Assembly (NCBI GenBank): GCA_029246705.1
Contig: JAQWMQ010000026.1
Span: 1-64,000 of the forward strand
Length of the DNA: 64,000 nt
Direction of reading: 5' to 3'
Source of the DNA: Phycisphaerales bacterium
GTDB taxonomy: Bacteria > Planctomycetota > Phycisphaerae > Phycisphaerales > SM1A02
Shown here: positions 46,760-55,300 of the stretch, piece by piece
Position numbering within the stretch: the first letter of the stretch is position 1
Layout: every line of letters starts with the position of its first letter
The notes under the pieces: generated by a model
What the model was told of the DNA's origin: nothing
Seen by the model: only the letters and a program-made list of their open reading frames with translations
The model's database searches: none
Translations under genes and position numbers: made by a program

Positions 46760-46793
46760 GGGAGCGCATGGCCAGACCGTGCGCTCCCTTTTT
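46760..46793 (+). terminator. rpoD intrinsic terminator
   Basis: GGGAGCGCA pairs with TGCGCTCCC around an 11-base loop and is followed by TTTTT. Confidence 0.92.
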
Positions 46794-46803
46794 CATGGCC
46801 GGC

Positions 46804-48249
46804 TCATGACCCGATGCCACCGAGCGAGATCGTCTGGACCGGAACATACTCCTCGAGTGCGGCCCGACCACCCTCACGACCCCAGCCGGAGGACTTGACC
46901 CCACCGAAGGGTGTGTGTGCGGTCACCGGTGCGGGGTCATTGACCCCGACCACGCCGACTTCGAGTCGTCGTGCGATCGCAACCGCCTCTCCGGAGTCGG
47001 CCGCCCAGAGGTATCCGGCGAGTCCGTACGGGGAATCATTGGCCAGGGCGATCGCCTCATCGACGGTGTCGAACGCCCGGACCGGACAGACCGGGCCGAA
47101 CGTCTCCTCACGGAAGCAGAGCATTTCCGGGGTACAGCCGACGAGGATCGTTGGCGCGTAGAACCGGTCGGTGAGCCCCTCGAGATGAAGATGCCTGCCG
47201 CCCAGGATGCATGAAGCCCCGTGTTCGAGCGCATCGGCGACATGCTGGTCGATCTTGGCCATCGCTCCGTCGTTGATCATCGGTCCGATCTGGACACCGG
47301 GATCGGTGCCGCGACCGACCACCAGGGCCTCCGCCGCGATCCGAAGCCGTTCAACGAAGTCATCGTGCACCGACCGTTGGATGAGGAATCGGTTGGCCGA
47401 GATGCAGGCCTGACCGCCGTTACGGAACTTGCAGGCCAGTGCGCCGGCGACCGCGGCGTCGAGGTCCGCGCCCTCGAGGACGATGAAGGGCGCGTGCCCA
47501 CCGAGTTCAAGCGACAGGCGCGGCAGGTTGGTGGCGGCGCCATGCACCAGCAACCTCCCGACATCGGTCGAACCGGTGAAGGAGATCTTCCTGACCAGCG
47601 GTGACTCCAGCAACACGCGACCGATCACCTCGGGACGACCGGTCAACACGTTCAGGACGCCCGGAGGCAGCCCGCAGTCGACGCAGATCTCGGCGAAGGC
47701 GAGGGCACTGAGCGGGGTCTCTTCCGAAGGCTTGAGCACCATCGAGCAGCCCATCGCGAACGCGGGACCGACCTTCTTCGCGAGCATCGCGATCGGGAAG
47801 TTCCACGGGGTGATCGCCGCCGTGGTGCCGATCGAGGTGGGATGAACGAGAACGCGCTTGCCCGTGCGCTCCCGATCGAGTTCCTCGACCAGGGGAAAGC
47901 GGTCCGCCTCGTAGGCGGCACCGTCGAGAAAACTCCTGGCGTAGTCGACTTCGCCCCGCGCCTCGGAGATCGGCTTGCCCTGCTCCGCAGTCAACAGTTC
48001 GGACAGCGCCTCGACCTGCTGGCCCATGCGATCGGAGATCGACCGCAGGAGATCGGTCCGCTCCCCGAGTGGACGGGCGAGGAACTCGAATCGCGCCCGT
48101 TCAGCCACTTCGATCGCCCGCAGGGTCTCGGCGGCTCCGCAATCCGGAACCTCGGCGACCAGGCTGTCGTCAGCGGGATTGAGGACTGGAAAGCGGGCGC
48201 CGGAATCGGCCTGGCACCACTGGCCTCCGATGAGGTTGAGGGTCTGCAC
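46804..48249 (-). CDS. gabD: Succinate-semialdehyde dehydrogenase-type aldehyde dehydrogenase
   Basis: A 481-residue aldehyde dehydrogenase with TPWNFPIAML in the cofactor-binding domain, the general base glutamate in LELGGHAPFIV, and the nucleophilic cysteine in FRNGGQACISANRF. The C-terminus has REETFGPV and PFGGVKSSGWGREGG. The closest fit is succinate-semialdehyde dehydrogenase (GabD), which converts succinate semialdehyde to succinate using NAD(P)+; related substrates such as glutarate semialdehyde are possible. The GTG at 48249 follows GAGGAG and sits just before the family N-terminus; a frame extension to 48300 is less likely. No transaminase gene is adjacent. Confidence 0.88.
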   Translation of the reverse strand: MQTLNLIGGQWCQADSGARFPVLNPADDSLVAEVPDCGAAETLRAIEVAERARFEFLARPLGERTDLLRSISDRMGQQVEALSELLTAEQGKPISEARGEVDYARSFLDGAAYEADRFPLVEELDRERTGKRVLVHPTSIGTTAAITPWNFPIAMLAKKVGPAFAMGCSMVLKPSEETPLSALAFAEICVDCGLPPGVLNVLTGRPEVIGRVLLESPLVRKISFTGSTDVGRLLVHGAATNLPRLSLELGGHAPFIVLEGADLDAAVAGALACKFRNGGQACISANRFLIQRSVHDDFVERLRIAAEALVVGRGTDPGVQIGPMINDGAMAKIDQHVADALEHGASCILGGRHLHLEGLTDRFYAPTILVGCTPEMLCFREETFGPVCPVRAFDTVDEAIALANDSPYGLAGYLWAADSGEAVAIARRLEVGVVGVNDPAPVTAHTPFGGVKSSGWGREGGRAALEEYVPVQTISLGGIGS

Positions 48250-48441
48250 GGGAATACTCCTCGACGTGGTGATCGAACGATGCCACACGATAGCGATCAA
48301 ACCGCCCCGAGGGACCCGCGACTTTCCTTGAAGCGGTCATGAGACCAGATGCCTGCGAATGGCGTCCATAGTGCGCTTGAACCCGGTCGTGACACGGCCA
48401 TGTGACAATTCGTCGACGTTTCGCGAGATTCTCAAGCACCG

Positions 48442-48470
48442 TTGAAAAAACCCTCTCTTCGTCGTGTCAT
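48442..48470 (+). promoter_or_regulatory. Candidate promoter for the beta-helix gene
   Basis: TTGAAA and TGTCAT are separated by 17 bases. The remainder of the 310-base gap between the dehydrogenase start and 48560 shows no gene. Confidence 0.45.
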
Positions 48471-48559
48471 TGCGTCTTTCTGCTGCGAGAAGAGGTGGGT
48501 CCGAGCGGACTCCATGTGAACGCGGGACAGCTGCTCGCATGAACACAAGGAGCCTCGCC

Positions 48560-50938
48560 ATGCCGACCACCGTTCAAACCACCGTGCCCCATCTCGGGCT
48601 TCTCGCCACAGTCACGGCACTCGCTTGCACCACCACCCTGATGGGTGATGTTCTGACCGTTGATGACGACGGCCCCGCCGACTTCAGCACGATCCAGGCC
48701 GCGATCGACGCCGCCGAAAGTGGCGACGAGATTCTCGTCGCACCCGGCGTCTACACCGAGGCGAGTGAATCCTTCATCGCCGCTATCTGGGAGGTGGACC
48801 TGGTGCTGCGATCGACTTCCGGTCCGGAAGTCACGATCCTTGAGCCGGGCGAGTCACAGGTGGCATTCGACTTCGACGCGTGGAGTCCGGACCAGTTGTC
48901 GATCGAGATCGACGGATTCACCGTGCGGCCACAGCTTCCGAGTGACGGGGAGAGTTTCACGTCTCACCCGAGCGTGCTTGTGTCCAGGGGATGCGACGTG
49001 GTCATGCGAAACTGCATCATCGATGGGTTCGAGCTGGGGCCCGACTCCCTGATAAGCGTTGACGGTGGGTATCCACCGAGCGGGACGTTCGAGCTCGAGG
49101 ACTGCAGGTTCGAGAACAACCCCTCCTGCACGATCAAGTTCATGTTCCTGCACGCGAGCATCACGGGTTGCACCTTCGAAGACAACGCCATTCGTCGGAT
49201 CGAAGCAGATCGGGGAACCGCCCTGGCCATTGAAGACTGTACGTTCACCAAGAACCCGAATCTCACTCTTCGGTGCCAGGGACCCGACATCGGCGAACCG
49301 GGATTCTGGGCGGATGACACCCCCTCCATGACGGTTCGCGATTGCCGCTTCACCGAGAACAACATGGCGATCACCTACAGCACGGCGACAGGAAATGTCC
49401 AGAACTGCGACTTCATCGAGAACGAGTCGTCCTATCACGTCCATGCAGGTGTCGGGAGCTTCGTCGGGGTCTCGAACTGTTCCTTCATCGATTACGTGGG
49501 TCTCGGGGTCAGCAACAATGAATCGGTTCTCGGGGTGGTTGGATGCACGTTTCGGCCGCGCCCTGAAACGGAAAGCCGATGCTTCAAGGTTGCCGGGATA
49601 GCCGACACCAGGGAATTGCTGAACCCCTATTCCGAAGATGGTTTTTTAACAGCATACTTCAGCGCGTGCGTGTTCGAAGGCGGTTCCGGGGTCGAGGGCG
49701 GCGCAGGCCTGATCAGTTCGGTCGACCTTGCCTCTTCCGAGCACATGCATCGCGTGGGGATCTGGAGTTGCTCGTTCATCGACAACGGATCGTCCGGCGA
49801 CGGTGGAGCACTCTGGATCGAGAATACCTGCGTGACGGTCCGCCGGTGCGAATTCATCAACAATGCGAGCATGGGTTCCGGCAATGCGATCCATGCCCGG
49901 TTCAACGAGTCCGCGATGTCCGGCGATTATGCCGACTTCGACGTCTATCTCGAGGTCGAAGACAGCACGTTCAGGGACAACGACGGTACGCCGGACTCTC
50001 TTGGCGCGTACACGATCTTCAACGAGGGCATGCCGATCGCGCGTTGTCTCGACAACGACTTCTGTGGCAGTCGAATCGACCACCTTGGTGGGGAGGCGTT
50101 CTTCGAGTGGAACAACCTCTACGCGGACGACTGCTGGGACAACTTCCCCAACCCGCATGGCATCAGTGCGATCTCGGAGCTTGATCCGTGGATCTGGGCG
50201 ACCGTCCACGCCAACGACGAGATGGCCCAGGACTTCGCCAGTGGAGGCGCGGGCGACAACGCCTGGGCGACGGTCGATGCGCCGACATTCCCGTCCCAGG
50301 CGCATGCGGAAGCGGTCGGCGTGGTGAACGACGCGCAGCGTCTTCACAACGGACGGAGCTACCAGCTTCGAACGTGGGGTGACCTGGACGCCTGGTCGAT
50401 GAATGCAGGCGAACGGATGTCCTGCGATGCTCATGTCTACTCCGACACCCTCCTGGTGGTCGAGACCGAGGCACTGCAGGTCCTCGACATCGTGATGGCC
50501 AGCAGCGGAGCGGCCGAGGACCACCTCGAGTGGCAGAATCAGGCGATGTTCGTGGAGGTCCGCGATGCCGTGACGCAGAGCCCGCTGGTCCCGGTGATCG
50601 ATGATTCCGCCGGTGGTCGGTGGCGGTACGAACTGCCCGCACACGGCGAGTACTGGATCCTGAGTTTCGTCGAGGTGTTCTCCGAGGCAAGCGCCAAGCA
50701 TGGCTCGACCCTTCCCCAGGGCACTCGGGTGACCCGGGCCTACGAAGAGACCTACGACGTCCAGATGATCTTTCACATCAAGGGTGACGTGAATGGTGAC
50801 GGTAGCGTGGACGGAGGGGACCTCTCCGCGCTCCTGGGCAGCTGGGGCACCCAGAACCCCGACCTCGACCTCAACGGTGATGGACATGTGGACGGCGGTG
50901 ACCTGTCGATGATGCTCGCAGGCTGGGGAGGCGTCTGA
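48560..50938 (+). CDS. Secreted parallel beta-helix protein with dockerin-like repeats
   Basis: A 792-residue exported protein. The ATG at 48560 has GGAG at good spacing and precedes a signal peptide (GLLATVTALACTTTLMG). The first module contains DFSTIQAAIDAAESGDEI and APGVYTE, a typical start of right-handed parallel beta-helix (pectate-lyase-like) proteins in planctomycetes; repeated C-rich NCxF and CxFxDN rungs continue to about residue 520. No catalytic residues can be assigned. The C-terminus holds two dockerin-like repeats (DVNGDGSVDGGDLS and DLNGDGHVDGGDLS). Binding or cleavage of polysaccharide is inference. Confidence 0.85.
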   Translation: MPTTVQTTVPHLGLLATVTALACTTTLMGDVLTVDDDGPADFSTIQAAIDAAESGDEILVAPGVYTEASESFIAAIWEVDLVLRSTSGPEVTILEPGESQVAFDFDAWSPDQLSIEIDGFTVRPQLPSDGESFTSHPSVLVSRGCDVVMRNCIIDGFELGPDSLISVDGGYPPSGTFELEDCRFENNPSCTIKFMFLHASITGCTFEDNAIRRIEADRGTALAIEDCTFTKNPNLTLRCQGPDIGEPGFWADDTPSMTVRDCRFTENNMAITYSTATGNVQNCDFIENESSYHVHAGVGSFVGVSNCSFIDYVGLGVSNNESVLGVVGCTFRPRPETESRCFKVAGIADTRELLNPYSEDGFLTAYFSACVFEGGSGVEGGAGLISSVDLASSEHMHRVGIWSCSFIDNGSSGDGGALWIENTCVTVRRCEFINNASMGSGNAIHARFNESAMSGDYADFDVYLEVEDSTFRDNDGTPDSLGAYTIFNEGMPIARCLDNDFCGSRIDHLGGEAFFEWNNLYADDCWDNFPNPHGISAISELDPWIWATVHANDEMAQDFASGGAGDNAWATVDAPTFPSQAHAEAVGVVNDAQRLHNGRSYQLRTWGDLDAWSMNAGERMSCDAHVYSDTLLVVETEALQVLDIVMASSGAAEDHLEWQNQAMFVEVRDAVTQSPLVPVIDDSAGGRWRYELPAHGEYWILSFVEVFSEASAKHGSTLPQGTRVTRAYEETYDVQMIFHIKGDVNGDGSVDGGDLSALLGSWGTQNPDLDLNGDGHVDGGDLSMMLAGWGGV

Positions 50939-50967
50939 CCCACCCACGCTTCCATCCCGACTCGGAA

Positions 50968-51005
50968 CGATCCGTGAACACGCCCGCCGGCGTGTTCACG
51001 GATCG
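50968..51005. terminator. 17-bp perfect hairpin, likely bidirectional terminator
   Basis: The arm at 50968-50984 pairs perfectly with 50989-51005 around a four-base loop. It lies between the beta-helix gene and the type VII-like operon. No T-run follows on either side. Confidence 0.6.
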
Positions 51006-51194
51006 CTGAGGCACCTCTTGCCCGAGACGTTCGAAGTACCAGCCCCTTCAGTCGAGCGGAATTCAAGCCCGTCACCTCCAGGAAGATCGAGTATCGACAC
51101 CTGATCACCCCCCGGACCGGGTATCGGACACGAGACATGACCTTGAAACTGCACCCATGAACAAGATGGAACCTCCCAAACCATCGTCACGGAT

Positions 51195-51200
51195 TACACT
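51195..51200 (+). promoter_or_regulatory. Candidate -10 element (TACACT) for the WXG100-FtsK operon
   Basis: TACACT would place the start of transcription near 51207, giving a 29-base leader with a GGAG ribosome site at 51226-51229. No good -35 is visible. Confidence 0.45.
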
Positions 51201-51235
51201 GTGACCACCCCCCATGCACCCCAACGGAGCACCTC

Positions 51236-51508
51236 ATGGCCAAGGCAGTCGCAGATCCCGGTGAACTTCGCCGATTTGCAGGTGATCTCAAGAAATTCAA
51301 CACCGAGGTCCAGGGACACATGTCCTCCCTGCAGTCACGCTTCGGCTCGCTCGAGACGACCTGGCGGGACCAGGAACACTCGAAGTTCGCCGAGGAGTTC
51401 GATCAGACCATGAAGGTTCTGAAGAGATTCCTGAAGGTTTCAGAGACCCAGATACCCTTCCTTCTCCGCAAGGCACAGCGCCTGGAAGACTACCTGCAGC
51501 AACGATGA
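51236..51508 (+). CDS. WXG100-like small secreted-type protein
   Basis: A 90-residue, all-helical protein without signal peptide. Two helices flank a central turn at residues 43-46 reading WRDQ, in the position of the WxG motif of WXG100 (ESAT-6-like) proteins, and the downstream FAEEF fits the family pattern. Such proteins form helical hairpin dimers and are exported by, or act as cofactors of, type VII systems powered by FtsK/SpoIIIE-type ATPases. The ATPase gene lies 1.1 kb downstream in the same operon, which supports the assignment. The glycine of WxG is replaced by aspartate, so it is a divergent member. The stop overlaps the next start as ATGA. Confidence 0.8.
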   Translation: MAKAVADPGELRRFAGDLKKFNTEVQGHMSSLQSRFGSLETTWRDQEHSKFAEEFDQTMKVLKRFLKVSETQIPFLLRKAQRLEDYLQQR

Positions 51509-52140
51509 GCAGCGACCCCAAAGCACGCGTCCTCGACATCACGGCGATCGAACGCTTCAAGGCCGGACTTGCCGAGTTCGGAGATACCGTGAAGATCGGC
51601 CTCTACGAGGCCGACAGCGAGATCGAACGAGCCATGATCTGGCTCGAACGTGACCGAATTCCGCACTGGCGTCGCCAGATACAGCTTCGCAACGAGGAAG
51701 TCGCCACCGCCAAGAGTGCGCTCTTCCGCAAGCAGATGCAGGGCAACGACAAGGACGGACGTCCGTCGGTGGTCGACGAGAAGATCGCGCTCGAGCGCGC
51801 CAAGTCCCGTTTGAACAACGCCGACCAACGTCATCGCGCCTGTCGCAGCTGGCGCAACCGTCTCGCCCAGGAATACGCGATCTTCAAGGGCCACATCCAG
51901 GGACTGGCCGCCGTCGCCGAGCGCCAGGTGCCCGAGACCATCGCCCTGATGGATCGAATGCTGGTCAACCTCGAAGCCTACGTGCGGGGCGAGGGTGGCG
52001 CAAAGGACCAGATCAACGAGTTGATCAAGGAAGGCGAACGTCAGGCCGCGATGAACCGGACCATCACCGAAGAACTGGACACGACCGACGCCGACCAGGC
52101 GGAGTCGATCTCGGATGACGCTGGGAGGAATGAACCATGA
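51505..52140 (+). CDS. Long helical protein of the type VII-like operon
   Basis: A 211-residue soluble protein, almost entirely helical, with extended heptad-like stretches (from about residue 40 to 110 and 130 to 190) that suggest a coiled coil. It has no signal peptide, membrane segment or recognisable catalytic motif; the last 25 residues are acidic. The ATG overlaps the WXG100 stop by four bases, and its own stop overlaps the next start the same way, so expression is tightly coupled. A scaffold, chaperone or adaptor for the WXG-like proteins is inference. I do not recognise a named family. Confidence 0.8.
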   Translation: MSSDPKARVLDITAIERFKAGLAEFGDTVKIGLYEADSEIERAMIWLERDRIPHWRRQIQLRNEEVATAKSALFRKQMQGNDKDGRPSVVDEKIALERAKSRLNNADQRHRACRSWRNRLAQEYAIFKGHIQGLAAVAERQVPETIALMDRMLVNLEAYVRGEGGAKDQINELIKEGERQAAMNRTITEELDTTDADQAESISDDAGRNEP

Positions 52141-52355
52141 GTGTCGCCACCGCGAAGGTGAAGCTCACCTCGGCCACCCGTGATCTGCGGATCAAGTGGG
52201 CTGAAGCCACCCAGAAGTGGAATGACCAGGCCAGCCGGTCGATCGAGAAGGACCACCTCGAATCTTTCGAGGCACGGGTCCGCTCGGCGATCAATGCCCT
52301 GGATACCATGCAGGATGTACTGAGGATCATGCATCGCGAATGCGATGACGACTGA
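52137..52355 (+). CDS. Second small WxDQ helical protein
   Basis: A 72-residue helical protein with WNDQ at residues 28-31, the same WxDQ element as in the WXG100-like protein upstream. The C-terminal helix has conserved-looking hydrophobic spacing and ends in an acidic cluster (CDDD). It is shorter than most WXG100 proteins, so it may be a reduced partner, a heterodimer subunit, or a separate family. It is linked by ATGA overlap to the helical protein and lies 30 bases before the ATPase gene. Confidence 0.75.
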   Translation: MSVATAKVKLTSATRDLRIKWAEATQKWNDQASRSIEKDHLESFEARVRSAINALDTMQDVLRIMHRECDDD

Positions 52356-52385
52356 CCCACCAGAAACCATGGAGTACCCGACCCC

Positions 52386-55300
52386 GTGACCACGGTCGAC
52401 ACCGAACATCACGATCACCCTGTCGAGGCCCTCGAAGAGGCCGTCGGCAGCATCTCCAGTTCGGCCGCGGCCCGCGCCGATGGCAACGAGGAATCCGAAA
52501 GGCGATTCAGGGTCGATTCCGCCAACGAGGAGGATCGCCACGCCGACCAGCTGGAGACGATCGGACGCGATCATGCCGAGGGCCTGGAGACGACCACCCA
52601 GCAGCACGCGGAGAGCACCGAGTCGGCACGCCGGGAATCCGGCACCAAGCTTGCCACCCTCGAGGACGAATACGAGGTCCGTCGCAAGCGGGTGCTGTCC
52701 AAGTCCGAGGAGAAGATCACCTCACTGAAGAGTCGATACGACGAAAAACTTTGGGTCGCGGACACGGTGTTCGAAGCCAACGAGGAGAAGCCTCGGCAGG
52801 AATTCGAGAAGGTCAGGGAACAGGTCGAGACACGGGTCCTCGAGATCGAGGAGACCTGCACCATCGGTCGCACCGAAGTCAAGCGCTACCGCCAACGCCC
52901 CCTTCCACCTCCGGAAATCAAGGAAGACGAACGGCAGGCGCTCGAAGCCGACCCCGTGTCGGTGGTCTCGGCCGCGATGCAGGAAGCCGCGGAAGCCCTG
53001 GCCGCGATCCGCGCACTTCGATTCGCCCGCATCTTCCGAGGTGGCGTGCCGTTTCTCCTGTTCATCTTCGCCGCGGCGATCGGCGCCGGCACGGCGATCG
53101 CCATCAAGGGCGGCTACGAGGAGGTCCAGCCGCTGGTCATCGGTGCGGCATCCGGCTTCGTCGCCTGCCTCATCGCCCTCATCGGCTGCTGGCTGATAGC
53201 AGCTCGTCAGGTCCGTCGGCCATGGCTCATGCTCGCCTCCGCGAACGCCCGTGCCCACGTCGGCGGTGATTTCATCATCCAGCAGGCGCAGAAGGAACGA
53301 GAGACCAAGCAGGAGTCACTGATCGAGGTCCGGGATCGCGACACCCGACGCGCCAACGAGAAGTACCCCCCGATGATCACGGCCGCGCAGGAAGAACGGG
53401 ATTCACTCCTCAACGACCTCGAGGAGAAGGCGCCGAAGAAACGCGAAGCACTCGAGCTGCGCCGGAACAAGCTCCTGGCCGACGCGGATGAACTCTTCGA
53501 ACGAGAAACCGATCGATTCAATGCCGAACACGTGGCCGCCCTCGAGCAGGAGCACCAGCATCACCGGGAGCGGCTCGAGGAGATACAGAACGTCTTCACC
53601 GCGGAGCAGGAGAAACTCGAACAGGACTGGCACCAGAACATCGAGCGCGCCTACCGGCTCTTCAACGAGCTGCAGGAACGAACCAGTTCGCTGCACCCGG
53701 ACTTCACCGACAGTGAAGCCTGGAAAGCGTGGTCACCCCGTCCGGACTTCCCGGGCCTGGTGCGCTTCGGCTCGCTCGACCTCGATCTCGAGAAGATCGA
53801 ACATGCCCAGCCGGAAGAGGAACGCTTCAGGATCGACGTGCCGCCAAGATTGGAAATACCTGCCTTCGTCGGCTTTCCCGACCCCTGCTCGATGCTCATC
53901 GAGACCGACCATGACGGCCGTGAAGCAGGCATCGGACTGGCCCGCGCGCTCATGCTGCGTCTCATCGCGACCATGCCGCCGGGGAAGATCCGCTTCACCA
54001 TCATCGACCCGGTCGGCCTGGGCGAACCCTTCTCGGGCTTCATGCATCTCGCGGACCACGACGAGCAACTGATCAACGACCGTATCTGGACCGAGACCCG
54101 GCACATAGAACAGCGACTCCTGGACCTCACCGAACACATGGAGACGGTGATCCAGAAGTACCTTCGCAACGAATTCGAATCGATCATGGACTACAACGAA
54201 GCCGCCGGCGAGATCGCCGAACCACTGCGCTTCCTCGTCGTCTGTGACTTCCCCGCCAACTTCACCGACGTGTCCGCCAAGAGACTGGCGGCAATCGCCA
54301 CCAGCGGGCCGCGCTGCGGCGTGCACACCCTGATCATCCGCGATCGTCGCCGGGACATGCCCGAGGCGCTCGACATCACGACCCTGAGGAACAATGCCGT
54401 CGTGGCCAGGCATGACGAGGGAAACTGGCGCGTCGAACGCGGCGCACTCTCCAGTCTTCCCCTGAAACCGGAGACCGCTCCACCAGACGACCTGGTCACG
54501 GAGATCGCCCACCAGGTCGGTTCATCCGCGATCCAGGCCGGACGGGTCGAGGTCCCCTTCGACGTGATCGCCCCCGATGAGGACGAGTACTGGACCGCGT
54601 CCAGCGAGAAGAAGCTCACGGTCAGCCTGGGCCGCAGCGGTGCGACCAAGCTCCAGCAGATGGTCCTCGGCGTGGGAACCGCACAGCACGCACTGATCGC
54701 AGGCAAGACCGGTTCGGGCAAGTCGACGATGCTTCACGCCCTGATCACCAATCTCGCCTGCTGGTACTCGCCGGATGAAGTCGAGTTCTGGCTGGTCGAC
54801 TTCAAGAAGGGCGTCGAGTTCAAGACCTATGCCACCCACAAGCTCCCACATGCCCGTGCGGTGGCGGTCGAAAGCGACCGGGAGTTCGGTCTCAGCGTGC
54901 TGCGTGGACTCGACGAGGAACTCAAGCGACGTGGCGACCTCTTCAGGAACCTCGGGGTCCAGGACGTTCCCGGCTACCGCAATTCGGGACAGACCGACCC
55001 CATGCCCCGGGTGCTGCTGATCGTCGATGAATTCCAGGAACTCTTCGTCGAGGACGACAAGATCTCCCAGGATGCCTCGCTTCTGCTGGACCGGCTGGTG
55101 CGACAGGGCCGAGCTTTCGGAATCCACATCATCCTCGGTTCGCAGACCCTCGCGGGAGCGTATTCACTCGCACGAAGCACCATGGGCCAGATGGGTGTTC
55201 GCGTTGCACTGCAGTGCTCTGAAAACGATTCCCAACTCATCCTTTCCGATGACAACAGTGCGGCCCGCCTGCTGTCCCGCCCCGGCGAGGCTATCTACAA

